In this document: positions 1 to 10,352 of the stretch, piece after piece
Layout of the letters: each line of letters begins with the position of its first letter
Position numbering within the stretch: position 1 is the stretch's first letter
Translations under genes and position numbers: made by a program
Assembly (NCBI GenBank): GCA_020637775.1
Contig: JACKJV010000004.1
Location: 62,001-126,000 of the forward strand
Source: Brucellaceae bacterium
GTDB lineage: Bacteria; Pseudomonadota; Alphaproteobacteria; Rhizobiales; Rhizobiaceae
Reading direction: 5' to 3'
Length of the DNA stretch: 64,000 nucleotides
Notes under the pieces: generated by a model
The model's database searches: none
The model's input: only the letters and a program-made list of their open reading frames with translations
Told to the model about the DNA's origin: nothing

Positions 1-346
1 CCAGGTCGTCGCCATAGGAGATGGTGATGAACTTGGCCGTTGGATCGACGCCCAAGCGCCATGCCACGTACATGATCGAAACGACCATCGATTTCATATG
101 CCGTGGCGGCAGGTTGATCACGACGCGTCGCCATTTCCCTTGCGAGACCCTGATCATCGTCTGTGCCAGGAGCTCCAGGTAGGGGGCAAAGTCGAGACGC
201 TTTCCGGGATGAAGCACCGGAAATGCCAGCTCGATGAAGACCCAGAAATCGATACGAGCAAGTTCCATCAGTTCCGATTCGGAAAGCGGTTGGTATGTGG
301 GCGCTTGCTCCACCAACTCCGCTACGTCTTCTTTTTCGGAGATCAT
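1..346 (-). CDS. Phage-type terminase large subunit, N-terminal part (runs off the window)
   Basis: The minus strand from the ATG at 346 to the window edge is an open frame of 115 codons. The N-terminal residues contain FWVFIELAFPVLHPGK and then VVINLPPRHMKS, the region just before the ATPase core of large terminases that drive DNA packaging into phage heads. The rest, including the nuclease domain, lies outside the window. Its ATG overlaps the stop codon of the upstream DUF5681 gene (ATGA), so the two are translationally coupled. The order methyltransferase, DUF5681, terminase is a common prophage-derived module in alphaproteobacteria. The family call is good; whether the gene is intact cannot be seen. 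Confidence 0.75.
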   Translation of the reverse strand, partial: MISEKEDVAELVEQAPTYQPLSESELMELARIDFWVFIELAFPVLHPGKRLDFAPYLELLAQTMIRVSQGKWRRVVINLPPRHMKSMVVSIMYVAWRLGVDPTAKFITISYGDDL

Positions 347-762
347 GACTTGCCCTCGATATCGGGCGGCCGGCGTTCAAAGCGTGCCAGAATACGTTGA
401 ATGGCTTCCTCATCCGACATCACCCCGAGATTCGACGTTTCCTCTTCGTCAGGTGTTCCTGCTTGTCCCTTGAATGTTAGCAGCAGCCTTATGGCGCTCA
501 GATTGCCTTCCAGTGCCATTTGAAAGACCCGACGAACAAGCGCTTCCAGTTTCGTCACTTGTACCACTTCGGAGCCTTGTTTCAGTTTCACGAAGCGCCG
601 CGCTTCCCGAGCAAGAATGTCCTCAAATGTTGGCACGCCTTTCGGCCGCCCGCGCGGATTGCCGGATTGCCCAGGCTTGAACTGATGCTCCTTGGGCGGT
701 CGACCATATCCAACATCGCCGCCGTTGGTCGGCTTTCGAGGCCCTTTAGTCTTTTTCGCCAT
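343..762 (-). CDS. DUF5681 domain-containing protein
   Basis: A protein of about 139 residues. Near its N-terminus it carries GYGRPPKEHQFKPGQSGNPRGRPKG-like sequence, the DUF5681 signature often encoded just before phage terminases. The function is unknown; a small-terminase-like or DNA-binding role is only inferred from position and from the basic, glycine-rich N-terminus. I chose the ATG at 762 (MAKKTKG) over the longer frame reaching 837 because GAGGAAC lies about 8 bases upstream and the extra residues look non-coding. The gene overlaps the end of the methyltransferase by 17 bases and its stop overlaps the terminase start. Confidence 0.75.
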   Translation of the reverse strand: MAKKTKGPRKPTNGGDVGYGRPPKEHQFKPGQSGNPRGRPKGVPTFEDILAREARRFVKLKQGSEVVQVTKLEALVRRVFQMALEGNLSAIRLLLTFKGQAGTPDEEETSNLGVMSDEEAIQRILARFERRPPDIEGKS

Positions 763-1498
763 TGTCCCGTTCCTCACAATTGTCTTCCTGCCGGCGGCGT
801 TCAGCAACTTCAAGAAATGTCTCACCCGAGCCGGCAAGGACCGCTGACTTGCCGCTCAGCTCCTGCCATCGTTGGATTGTCACGTCGCAGTATCGGCCTT
901 CGATCTCGATTGCGCGGCAAGACCGGCCGGTCATTTCGGCTGCGAGTAGGGTCGAGCCGGACCCGACAAAGGGATCGAGTACCAGGTCCCCGCGCTCGGT
1001 CACGTCGAGCAAAGCGTCTTCGAGAAGAGCCCGGGGCTTGACAGTCGGATGAACGGAAAGGCCTTCTCGCGCGTCAGACCCAAGTGTGGTTGCGCCGGCA
1101 TAGGACCAGACATTGGATCGCCACCGACCATGCCGGCCAAGTTCGACATTGTTGACATGCTTTGCCGACCCCCTCTTGAAGATGGGGAGGAGCTCATGGG
1201 CTGACCTCCAGAGGCTGCCCTGTCCGGCGTTGGGTTTCGACCAGACAATGATGTTAACAAGGTCAAGCCCCAGTTCCCGGCCGCAAGCGAGAACGAGTTC
1301 GACGCTCCGCCAGTCGATGAATGTGCCCAGCAAACCACCGTCCATCAGGTAGCCCAGGGCATTCTCCATCCAGCGCCGATTGAACTCCGCAAACTCCTGC
1401 GTGCTCAGTTCGCCGTGGGCCATGGCGAATTCGCGATGATGATGCTGACCGGTGACGTGCCCTTTGATGGTGTCCGTAGTCAGGGATTTTGGGACCAC
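746..1498 (-). pseudogene. DNA modification methyltransferase (N4/N6 type), N-terminally truncated by the IS
   Basis: The remaining 250 codons match the C-terminal two thirds of a DNA methylase of the ParB-associated prophage type: GHVTG...HREFAMAHGE, NIIVWSKPNAGQGSLWRSAHE, then HPTVKPRALLEDAL and DLVLDPFVGSGSTLLAAE, the last being the SAM-binding motif I region in the permuted beta class. The catalytic DPPY motif expected just before GHV is absent. The only available start, GTG at 1498, lies inside the terminal repeat of the adjacent IS. The IS insertion or a later deletion therefore removed the promoter, the N-terminus and the catalytic motif, and the product should be inactive even if translated. 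The downstream DUF5681 and terminase genes look intact as far as they can be seen. Confidence 0.8.
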
Positions 1499-1532
1499 TG
1501 GCGCCGTGAGTTAACGGAGGCTCTGGTCCATC
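1490..1532 (+). repeat. Terminal inverted repeat of the IS3 element, transposase-distal end
   Basis: Reads inward from TGGGACCACTGG and continues through AACGGAGGCTCTGGTCCATC. It matches the opposite end in the blocks TGGGACCA, AACGGAGG and TCTGGTYCATC, with small gaps between blocks. The exact outermost base could be one or two positions to the left. Confidence 0.7.
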
Positions 1533-1544
1533 AGGGTTTTCATT

Positions 1545-2086
1545 CTAGGCGGCCGCTTCTCGGTGAAGCAAGCGGCGTTGTCTGATGGTTTCGCGTTTGA
1601 TCCTTTCCCTTTCGATCATGATGAGGTTGCCACGCCCGAAGTAGACGTCGGCAGGGGTTAGATTGCCGAGGCTCTCATGGTAGCGGCGGTGATTGTAATG
1701 CTCGACGAAGGCCGCGATCTGTCGTTCGAGATCGCCGGGCAGGAAGTAGTTCTCGAGCAGGATGCGGTTCTTCAAAGTCTGGTGCCAGCGCTCGATCTTA
1801 CCCTGGGTCTGGGGATGACATGGCGCACCGCGGATGTGATCCATGCCCTTTTCCGATAGCCATGCGGCGAGGTCGGACGAGACGTAGGACGGGCCGTTGT
1901 CGGAGAGCAGCCGTGGTCGGGGCACCACCGTGGCGCTGTTGCAGCCGGAAGCCTGCAACGCCATGGTCAGTGTGTCGGTGACATCCCCGGCCTTCATCGT
2001 GGTGCACAGCTTCCAGGCGATGATGTAGCGGGAGAAGTCGTCGAGGATCGTTGACAGATAGAACCACCCCCAGCCGATGACCTTGA
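1545..2086 (-). CDS. IS3-family transposase orfB, 3' exon (interrupted by the group II intron)
   Basis: This segment encodes the C-terminal 181 residues of the IS3 integrase-type transposase. It starts with LKVIGWGWFYLSTILDDFSRY and contains the second catalytic Asp in SDNGPSYVS and the Glu in GKIERWHQ. The N-terminal half with the first catalytic Asp (QTDFTY) is at 4343-4781, on the other side of the intron. Joining 4781-4343 to 2086-1545 gives 981 nt, exactly 327 codons, reading DFTY-LKVIGW across the junction without a stop. The transposase is functional only after intron splicing; the exon on its own has no sensible start. Confidence 0.85.
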
Positions 2087-2087
2087 G

Positions 2088-2155
2088 TGGAGTAAGAAGC
2101 GCTGCTGCGCTTCTCCTCCCCGAACCGTACGTGCACCTTTCAGCGCATACGGCTC
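2088..2155 (-). ncRNA. Group II intron domains V and VI (catalytic and branch-point hairpins)
   Basis: On the minus strand, 2155-2122 is a 34-nt domain V with arms GAGCCGTATG and CGTACGGTTC. It is followed by a GGAG...CTCC stem ending in CTCCAC (domain VI), where the unpaired A in TTACTCC is the likely branch point. The AC end matches the group II 3' splice-site consensus (AY). Confidence 0.85.
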
Positions 2156-2160
2156 TCTAT

Positions 2161-3690
2161 TCAATCTTGGCCCATGGCCATGGCAACGTCATGATAATTT
2201 GACGTGACGGTGCTGCGAGGTTCGCTCCGGAAGATGTATGGATTGCTCTCCGGATTCCGCCACCGGAACTGCGCCTTTGGGGTGGTTACCATTCGGCGCA
2301 GCGCCTTGCCGACACGGTTTCCACGTTCACTTCGTCCATAGACAAGCCAGGTTTTTGCCTTGCCCGCCTCTGGCGCTCGATACCAGCTCCGCATCAAGGG
2401 TTTGATGCGTGACCGATATTTTCGCGCCAGCCAGTGCGCCAGTTTCCAGAACACGACAGTGTCGATGCGCCGGAAGCAACGCGCTGTGAAGTCGGTGAAC
2501 TTGTAGAAGGCCGCCCATCCCGCCAGTTGGCGGTTCAGGCGGTCTACCATGTCGACCTTGCCGACATCATGATTGCCGGAAAGGGTATCGGTCAGTTTGC
2601 GAACAAACGCCTTGGCCTTTTCCTTGGGTATCGTCGTGACGACGGACATATGCCCGTTCGACCCCCGCCTGCGAATGATCCGATGCCCCAGAAAGACGAA
2701 CCCGTCATCGACGTGGGTGATATGGGTCTTTTCCATATTCAACGTCAGCTTCAGACGGTCTTCCAGAAAGGCCCGGCATTCCTCGCGGATTTCCTCGGCA
2801 TGCACCTTCGTCCCCTTGACGATGACAACGAAGTCATCGGCATAGCGACAATAGGCAATCGCAGGTTTCCATTGCCGGTTCTCTCGAACCGTGATGGGGC
2901 GGCCCTGCTGAATGCCGAAGTTCCATGCCCAGCGATCCTTGCGGGCTTTCCGGTTCAGGTATTTCGCCTCCAGCCACGTATCAAACTCGTGGAGCATGAT
3001 GTTGGACAGGAGCGGCGACAGCACGCCGCCTTGCGGAACACCCTCACTGGACGCAGCAAACAGGCCACGGTCGATGTGACCCGCTTTTAGGATGCGCCAG
3101 AGAAGATCAACAAACCGTCCGTCCCGCACCCGCCGCCGAACGCATTGCAGAAGCAGCCGGTGATGAACGGTGTCGAAGTAGCTCGCCAGATCACCTTCGA
3201 TGATCCAGCGGCCCCTCGTCGTGTCCGCGCCGTCCTGAAGCTGCAACTTCACGGTACGAACGGCATGATGCACGCTGCGTTCCGGCCGGAAGCCATAGGA
3301 CAGGCGATGGAAGTCGCTTTCCCAAATCGGCTCCATGGCCATCAGCATGGCGCGCTGGACAATGCGGTCTGTCAGGGTCGGTATACCCAGTGGTCGTAGC
3401 TTGCCATTGGCTTTCGGGATATGGATTCGCTTGACCGGCTTCGGGCGATAGGTGCCTTTCAGCAGGTTTGTCCGCAGGTCGGCCAGATGGCGATCCAGCC
3501 CGGCCTGCATCCGTCGCTTATCCATTCCGTCAATGCCCGGAGTTCGTGCGCCACTCGACGCCAGAACGATCCGGGCGGCTTCGGCAAGCCATTCCCGGTC
3601 GGCAATGAGCCGCAAGAGACGATCGAACCGACGGTTCGGACCGGCCTCGGCCCATGTTGCGAGCTTGTGCTGCATTTCGCTGATTATCAA
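2161..3690 (-). CDS. ltrA: Group II intron-encoded reverse transcriptase/maturase
   Basis: A 509-residue intron-encoded protein that helps the intron RNA fold and splice and copies it at new DNA sites. The order is: RT0/RT1 region (SGARTPGIDG, then RPKPVKRIHIPKANGKLRPLGIP), RT3 to RT4 (RSVHHAV, IIEGDLASYFDTV), EGVPQGGVLSPLLSN, the active-site CRYADDFVV, then the maturase domain X rich in W, R and K. The C-terminus is short and I see no Cys-pair HNH endonuclease motif, so this looks like an endonuclease-lacking class that would depend on replication forks for mobility. The first codon is a TTG at 3690 behind GAGGTG; an ATG at 3675 is the alternative start. The protein sits entirely inside domain IV. 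Confidence 0.9.
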   Translation of the reverse strand: MIISEMQHKLATWAEAGPNRRFDRLLRLIADREWLAEAARIVLASSGARTPGIDGMDKRRMQAGLDRHLADLRTNLLKGTYRPKPVKRIHIPKANGKLRPLGIPTLTDRIVQRAMLMAMEPIWESDFHRLSYGFRPERSVHHAVRTVKLQLQDGADTTRGRWIIEGDLASYFDTVHHRLLLQCVRRRVRDGRFVDLLWRILKAGHIDRGLFAASSEGVPQGGVLSPLLSNIMLHEFDTWLEAKYLNRKARKDRWAWNFGIQQGRPITVRENRQWKPAIAYCRYADDFVVIVKGTKVHAEEIREECRAFLEDRLKLTLNMEKTHITHVDDGFVFLGHRIIRRRGSNGHMSVVTTIPKEKAKAFVRKLTDTLSGNHDVGKVDMVDRLNRQLAGWAAFYKFTDFTARCFRRIDTVVFWKLAHWLARKYRSRIKPLMRSWYRAPEAGKAKTWLVYGRSERGNRVGKALRRMVTTPKAQFRWRNPESNPYIFRSEPRSTVTSNYHDVAMAMGQD

Positions 3691-3993
3691 AGGTCTTCAC
3701 CTCATTTGGTCAGGTAATTTGCACTCCAAGCAGATTGAACTGTTCCCCTTCGCCATGTGGCAGGCTTTCCCTGCCGCGGACTACTACGGGAACTCCGCCA
3801 GCATGATGGACATCAGGGTCAACTCCCTTGCGACGCAGAACATCGTGGGCATTCCATCATGCCTTCCCTCGTTCATATGCTGGACATTCCACGCACTGGG
3901 GAGGTTGCCGGTCGCAGTCCTTGTCCTTGCGTCCCGCAAGTCGATGCCGATGTCATGGTCTGGCTGCGTTCTCCCCATGACTCCCTGCAGGCG

Positions 3994-4000
3994 ACCTACC
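3994..4000 (-). other. Putative EBS1 of the group II intron
   Basis: Read on the minus strand this is GGTAGGT. It can pair, with one G-U wobble, with the last seven bases of the 5' exon (ACCTATC, 4349-4343), which is how group II introns recognise their insertion site. Its position about 345 nt into the intron, within domain I, is reasonable. It was found by complementarity only; no secondary-structure model was made. Confidence 0.45.
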
Positions 4001-4342
4001 TGTACGCCCGCATTCGGATGCCGCCGACATACGTCTCCGGCGACCTCGTCAGCATTTCGCCTGTTAAGCCGTGTAGGCGAAGGCGACATTTCAGCCCTCG
4101 GATGCGGATTAACCGGTTCGTGTTCCTCAACCTTCCAGTGCTACAGCCTCGGGAACCATCTCGGCGTAACGGCTTCGCCTCAATCCCCTTTACCTGCGGG
4201 CTACGTCACCCTGCCAGTAGACGACAGGTCACCGCCGCGTGGGCTCATGCCCCCTCACAGCAGGGGCAAGGCAATCTTCAAATCCTCCTTTCTCAATGCA
4301 TTCCAGTCATATGCACCCCGGACCATCCGGGACGAGGCGCAC

Positions 4343-4781
4343 GATAGGTAAAATCGGTCTGCCACAGCTGGTTCGGCCTTGTCGTCTTGTCATGGAACTC
4401 ATCGGCGGCCTTGATGACGATGAAGGCCGGACTCGTGATCAGATCATGGGCCTTGAGCAGGCGATAGACCGAGGATTCCGACACGAAGTAGCCCTTGGTG
4501 TCGGTGAAGGTGACCGCCAACTCCCGTGGCGACAGCTCCGGCTCGTTCAGGGCCAGCTCGATGATCTGATCGCGCACCTTGTCAGGAATACGGTTCCAGA
4601 CCCGGTTCGGCCGTGGCCTTTGATCCTCCAGCGCATCGACGCCGCCGGCAAGGAAGCGATCATACCAGCGATTGAAGGTCGACCGAGGAATACCGAGCCT
4701 CTGCAGCGTGCGCCGCGCCGACAGGTGGGAGTTCTCGACCAGCCGGATGATCTCCAGCTTCTCGGATGCGGGGTATCTCAT
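4343..4781 (-). CDS. IS3-family transposase orfB, 5' exon (interrupted by the group II intron)
   Basis: Encodes the N-terminal 146 residues of the orfB transposase: a winged-helix/HTH region (SARRTLQRLGIPRSTFNRWYDRF), a second helical region (SVYRLLKAHDLI) and NQLWQTDFTY with the first catalytic Asp of the DDE triad. Without splicing, translation would read into the intron and end at 4293 after RAPRPGWSGVHMTGMH, giving a truncated protein lacking the rest of the active site. The ATG at 4781 overlaps the orfA stop (ATGA), so this IS appears to use translational coupling instead of the programmed frameshift used by many IS3 members. Confidence 0.85.
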
Positions 4782-5152
4782 TCGTCGTCGCCCCCATCCG
4801 CGATCATGCTTTTTTTAAGCAGCCGCAGTTCCAGCGCCTGTTCGGCTACGACCTCCTTGAGATCGCGGGCCTCCTTGCGCAGCACCTTCACCTCGTCGCT
4901 GGTGGCGGCGCGCGCCGTATCGCCCGCCAGCCGCTTCTTGCCGGCTTCGAGAAACTCCTTCGACCAGTTGTAATACAGGCTCTCGGCAATGCCTTCACGC
5001 CGGCACAGCGCCGCGATCGACTCCTCGCCGCGCAGGCCTTCCAGCACGATGCGGATCTTCTCCTCCGCCGAATATTGCTTGCGGGTCGCACGGCGGATGC
5101 CTTTGATGACCTGCTCCGCTGGCGCTTTCCCAGTTCCGGATTTCTGTCTCAT
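4778..5152 (-). CDS. IS3-family transposase orfA (HTH protein)
   Basis: A 124-residue protein with the typical IS3 orfA plan. The N-terminal half is a helix-turn-helix (KQYSAEEKIRIVLEGLRGEESIAALCRREGIAESLYYNWSKEFLEAG, residues about 24-70) that recognises the IS ends. The C-terminal half is a leucine-rich coiled coil (VKVLRKEARDLKEVVAEQALELRLLKKSM) for oligomerisation with orfB. The start ATG at 5152 is preceded by GGAGCG. The gene lies immediately inside the right terminal repeat and reads towards orfB, overlapping it by 4 bases. Confidence 0.9.
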   Translation of the reverse strand: MRQKSGTGKAPAEQVIKGIRRATRKQYSAEEKIRIVLEGLRGEESIAALCRREGIAESLYYNWSKEFLEAGKKRLAGDTARAATSDEVKVLRKEARDLKEVVAEQALELRLLKKSMIADGGDDE

Positions 5153-5174
5153 CTTCGCTCCTTTGAAAGGCTAC

Positions 5175-5220
5175 GATGAACCAGAAATCCTCCGTTCTCA
5201 GTTAAGCCGATTTGGTCCCA
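5175..5220 (-). repeat. Terminal inverted repeat of the IS3 element, orfA-proximal end
   Basis: Read inward on the minus strand it begins TGGGACCAAATCGG and continues to AACGGAGGATTTCTGGTTCATC, related to the repeat at 1490-1532. The outer edge is within a few bases of the truncated oxidoreductase. Confidence 0.7.
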
Positions 5221-5643
5221 TCAGTGCTGACGCCGGACAGGGGCCAGCGCGGCATTGACCTGTTCCCACGTGCAGCCCGCCTCGACCGTGATATACAGGT
5301 CGTCCGCGTTCACATCGACGACCCGGTTCAGCTTGCGCATGTCGAAGACGACGGCATGCTCATGGGCGGGCAGATAGCCCTTCGAATAGGACATGCCGCC
5401 GCCGCGCGGGACGACTGCAATGCCGGCATTCGTGCAGATCCCCACTGCATGGGCCGCCGTTTCGGCCGATTCCGGCATTGCCACGCCCAGCGGGCGGATG
5501 CCGGGCTGCCAGAACACGTCATTGGCATAGTAGTCTCGCGTCGCGTCGTCACCCCGGAAGGCGCATTCCGCCAAGGCTGACAGTTCGGCGAGCGCTGCGG
5601 AAACTGCATCCGGTTTCAACTGGGCATCGGCCATGGCGTTCAT
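5221..5643 (-). pseudogene. FAD-binding oxidoreductase (FAD_binding_4 / lactate-dehydrogenase-like), C-terminally truncated
   Basis: Only the first 140 residues of a flavoprotein normally longer than 450 residues remain. Visible is the PP-loop FAD-binding start: ETAAHAVGICTNAGIAVVPRGGGMSYSKGYLP, with the loop RGGG(M/T)S, then VVFDMRKLNRVVDVNADDLYITVEAGCTWEQV. This is the hallmark of the vanillyl-alcohol-oxidase / D-lactate-dehydrogenase superfamily. The reading frame ends in a TGA at the IS boundary (5221-5223), so the substrate domain has been lost. The start ATG overlaps the end of the metallo-hydrolase gene (ATGA), showing they were an operon. The product is presumably non-functional. Confidence 0.85.
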
Positions 5644-6553
5644 TCCTTCTCGTCTCGGTCTTGCGGCGCCACGGGGATGAAGCGGAAACCGCCATCCGCG
5701 CGCCGTGCGATGCGCCCGGCATGGGGCCGGTCGAAATGAGCTGGAAAGATCAGCGCGTCATTGTCGGCGCAGCGCTCCAGCAGGCGCGCCCGCGTCACCG
5801 GCGCAAGCGTGTTGTCCTCACAAAGGAAGCAGTTGAGATCAGGCTTGAAGACCTGCATCGCCCGGTGCATGCAATCGCCAGTGAAAATGGCCATCTGGCC
5901 GCCCGATACGATCTCCAGCACAAGCTGGCCGCTGGTGTGGCCGGGTGCTGCGCGGAAGGTCATGCCCGGACGCAATTCATCACCGTCGCCAACCCAGTCG
6001 ACAAGACCGGCCTCGACGACGGGCTCGATGCTGTCGACGATGACGGGCCGGCCTTCCGGCTGCGCTGCCGCCGTCACGCCGCCGGGCTGCCAGTTGGCGT
6101 ATTCGTCGCGGCCGAAGACGTAGCGGGCGTTGGGAAAGGTCGGGACCCAGCGGCCGTTCTCCAACCGTGTGTTCCAGCCGGAATGGTCGACATGCATGTG
6201 CGTGTTGACGACGACATCGCATCTTCCGGCTTCACGCCATGACGCGCCAATTCGCCGAGGAAATCCGTCGAGAGCATGTGGAAGCGACCGAATTTCGGGT
6301 CGAGACGTTCCTTGTCGTTGCCCGTTGCCGTGTCGACCAGAATGATCTCGTCGCCGCGGCGCACAAGCCAGGCATGAATGCTGGCAAACGTGCTGCCGGT
6401 TTCGGGATCGATCCTGTCGATATCGCGCAATTCCGGAAAGGTGTCGAAAATCGCGGGATTGAAATCGGGGAACTGTTGCGACGGGTGAAAGCCCGGCGAG
6501 GAAAATTCCTCGACCCGCTCAATGGTGACGTCTCCGACCTGCCATGCCGGCAT
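5640..6553 (-). pseudogene. MBL-fold metallo-hydrolase with a frameshift
   Basis: Two overlapping frames together make one metallo-beta-lactamase-fold hydrolase of about 300 residues. The 5' part from ATG 6553 encodes MPAWQVGDVTIERVEEF through HAWLVRRGDEIILVDTATGNDKERL...GVKPED. The 3' part, in another frame, encodes VVVNTHMHVDHSGWNTR (the zinc-binding HxHxDH motif), then AAPGHTSGQLV and IFTGDCMH. The frames connect at about 6218-6222, where one base appears to be missing between GAAGATGC and GATGTCGTC. This is a real frameshift or a sequencing error. RBS AGGGAGGAA precedes the start. It was co-transcribed with the truncated FAD oxidase and is divergent from the IclR gene. Confidence 0.8.
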
Positions 6554-6623
6554 GAACCCATTCCTCCCTGTCCTCGCAGTCAGCTAATCAGCGTCTCCAA
6601 ATCGTGTCAACAGACAAAATACA

Positions 6624-6668
6624 TTTCATATGGTGAAACGATCTTGACAAATTGCCTTCCTTGGCAAT
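6624..6668. promoter_or_regulatory. Candidate IclR operator and promoter region
   Basis: The space between the divergent hydrolase and iclR-type genes holds an inverted repeat TTTCA-N5-TGAAA at 6624-6638, TTGACA at 6644-6649, and a second perfect inverted repeat ATTGCC-N6-GGCAAT at 6651-6668. IclR-family regulators usually bind palindromes in the intergenic region next to their own gene. The assignment rests on position and symmetry alone. Confidence 0.45.
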
Positions 6669-6738
6669 GGATAGTATCTGCAAACAAGTGCCCTGACCGG
6701 TGCCGGCGCGGCAGGCTAGGGAGGACCTTGGGGGAGGC

Positions 6739-7509
6739 ATGGAGCAGCAGGAAAGACAATCGGGAAACGTGCGTGCCGTCACCCGCGCCGCCGACATCCT
6801 GCGGACGTTCAGAAACCAGCCGAAACAATCGCTTGCGGAGGTTTCTTCGGCTGCCGGCCTGGACAAGGGAACGACCCGCCGGTTGCTTCTGACGATGATG
6901 AATTCAGGCCTTATCGTTCAGGACCCGGCCTCTCAGCGCTACGGCCTCGGACGCCTGTTGCGGGAACTGGCCGCCAGCGTCGTCGACGATTTCGACCTGC
7001 GGTCGGTCGCGGTTCCGGAACTGACAGCCATCGCCAACGAACTCCATCTGACCACATTCCTGTCGGTGTACCGGAACCACGCCGCGCTGTGCCTGGAACG
7101 CATCCATGACATGCAGGGCATGGAGGTGCACTGGTGGCCCGTTGGCGGCACCCTGCCGCTCAATTCAGGTGGCGCGCCAAAGCTGCTGCTCGCTTATCAG
7201 ACTGATGCGGAGATTGAGCAGGTGCTCTGCGATCCCCTGCTTCCGGTGACGCCCCATGCCATTACGGATGCCGGAGCGTTCCGGAGCCGTCTGCGGGAAA
7301 TCCGCGCGCGGGGATGGGAGTATGCCGAGGACGACGTCACGCTGGGCCTTGCGGCCATCGCGGTGCCGGTCCTGAACGCCGACGGAGAGATCATATGCGC
7401 GCTATCGATGGCCGGGCTGACACCGCAAATGCGGGGTGACGACGAACCCCGCCATCTGGCGCGATTGAAGGAAGCGGCCGCACGGGTTTCCAGGGCCCTG
7501 GGGACCTGA
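6739..7509 (+). CDS. IclR-family transcriptional regulator
   Basis: A 256-residue regulator with an N-terminal winged helix (VTRAADILRTFRNQPKQSLAEVSSAAGLDKGTTRRLLLTMMNSGLI, residues about 13-57) and a C-terminal effector-binding IclR domain with the usual GGAPKLLLAY and ITDAGAFRSRLREIRARGWEYAEDDVTLG...AIAVPVLNADGEIICALSMAG segments. The ATG at 6739 was chosen because GGGGGAG lies just upstream and the sequence before it is not conserved-looking. Its natural target is probably the divergent hydrolase/FAD-oxidase operon, now broken, leaving this regulator possibly orphaned. The effector is unknown. Confidence 0.88.
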   Translation: MEQQERQSGNVRAVTRAADILRTFRNQPKQSLAEVSSAAGLDKGTTRRLLLTMMNSGLIVQDPASQRYGLGRLLRELAASVVDDFDLRSVAVPELTAIANELHLTTFLSVYRNHAALCLERIHDMQGMEVHWWPVGGTLPLNSGGAPKLLLAYQTDAEIEQVLCDPLLPVTPHAITDAGAFRSRLREIRARGWEYAEDDVTLGLAAIAVPVLNADGEIICALSMAGLTPQMRGDDEPRHLARLKEAAARVSRALGT

Positions 7510-9798
<2,289 letters not shown>

Positions 9799-9802
<4 letters not shown>

Positions 9803-10080
9803 GCAGTCACGATACAGACCGGGCAATGGCGGAGGCCGCGCGCAAGAGCCTGGCGCGCGACGAGGCCGGTGCGCGCGATCCCGAACCCTCGCTCGCCCGG
9901 CGGTTCGGTCAGATCGGTGTCCTGGGCTGGGTGATCGTCGGCCCGACGCTACTCGGTGTCGTGATCGGCGGCTGGCTCGACCGGCTTCTCGGTTCGGGGA
10001 TCACGCTCTCGGCGGCCCTGACCCTGATGGGTGCCGCCCTCGGTCTCTGGCTTGCCTTGCGCTGGATGAACGAGCAATGA
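9799..10080 (+). CDS. atpQ: N-type ATPase AtpQ (AtpI/Gct-like membrane protein)
   Basis: A 93-residue protein with a charged N-terminus and two membrane helices: IGVLGWVIVGPTLLGVVIGGWLDRLLG and ITLSAALTLMGAALGLWLALRWM. This is the AtpI-type protein (AtpQ) specific to N-ATPase operons, thought to assist assembly of the c-ring or Mg2+ supply. The start is a GTG overlapping the atpC stop. Its stop overlaps the atpR ATG. Confidence 0.85.
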
Positions 10081-10352
10081 GCGCCGCCGCGCCCTGGCTT
10101 CTGGTCATTCTCGCCGCACTGGCCGGCACCGGCGCGGGCTGGCTGCATTTCCGCAGCCTGCGGCCGCTCGCAAAAGGAATCGCCGGCGGCGACTGGCGGG
10201 CACTGGCGCTCCAGCTTTTGCGACTGGGCGGGATGGCGGGGTTTCTGGTGATCGCCGCGCAGGGCGGGGCATCGGTGCTGCTTGCCGCCGCGAGTGGTGT
10301 GATGGCGGGGCGCTGGCTGGTCCTTCGCGCCGCGCGGCGGGAGGCGCAATGA
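10077..10352 (+). CDS. atpR: N-type ATPase AtpR
   Basis: A 91-residue very hydrophobic protein with about three membrane helices: PWLLVILAALAGTGAGWLHF, LLRLGGMAGFLVIAA and SVLLAAASGVMAGRWLVLRAAR. AtpR is found only in N-ATPase operons, between atpQ and atpB, and has been proposed to contact the c-ring through conserved charged residues in the membrane; here the Arg residues lie in the first loop and the last helix. Recognition relies on position and topology. Confidence 0.85.
   Translation: MSAAAPWLLVILAALAGTGAGWLHFRSLRPLAKGIAGGDWRALALQLLRLGGMAGFLVIAAQGGASVLLAAASGVMAGRWLVLRAARREAQ

Larger units (their letters stand above)
2087..4342 (-). mobile_element. Group II intron with reverse transcriptase/maturase
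   Basis: A 2256-nt intron read on the minus strand. Its 5' end begins GTGCG (position 4342 downwards), the usual bacterial group II start, and its 3' end is ...CTCCAC at 2087. A classic 34-nt domain V, a domain VI hairpin and an internal ORF for a reverse transcriptase in domain IV are all in the expected order. The boundaries are supported by restoration of the host transposase frame. The region 3691-4342 should fold as domains I to III and carries a plausible EBS1. All diagnostic parts look complete, so the intron could be active. Confidence 0.9.
1490..5220 (-). mobile_element. IS3-family insertion sequence carrying a group II intron
   Basis: The element contains orfA and orfB of an IS3-family transposase on the minus strand, bounded by related terminal inverted repeats. 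Both ends begin TGGGACCA and share AACGGAGG and TCTGGT(C/T)CATC further in. Total length is 3731 bp; subtracting the 2256-bp intron leaves 1475 bp, an ordinary IS3-family size. The bases just outside the two ends do not match each other, so no target-site duplication is visible, and the genes on both sides are cut at the IS edge. This suggests that IS-mediated deletion or rearrangement joined unrelated flanks. I did not assign a named IS. Confidence 0.85.

Noticed and set aside
3757..4347. Plus-strand frames inside the intron's domain I region
   Set aside because: This stretch is structural intron RNA on the opposite strand; the frames show no family features.
1481..5231. A target-site duplication flanking the IS
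   Set aside because: The bases just outside the two ends (GGATTT and TCAGTG) do not match in any 3-6 base register.
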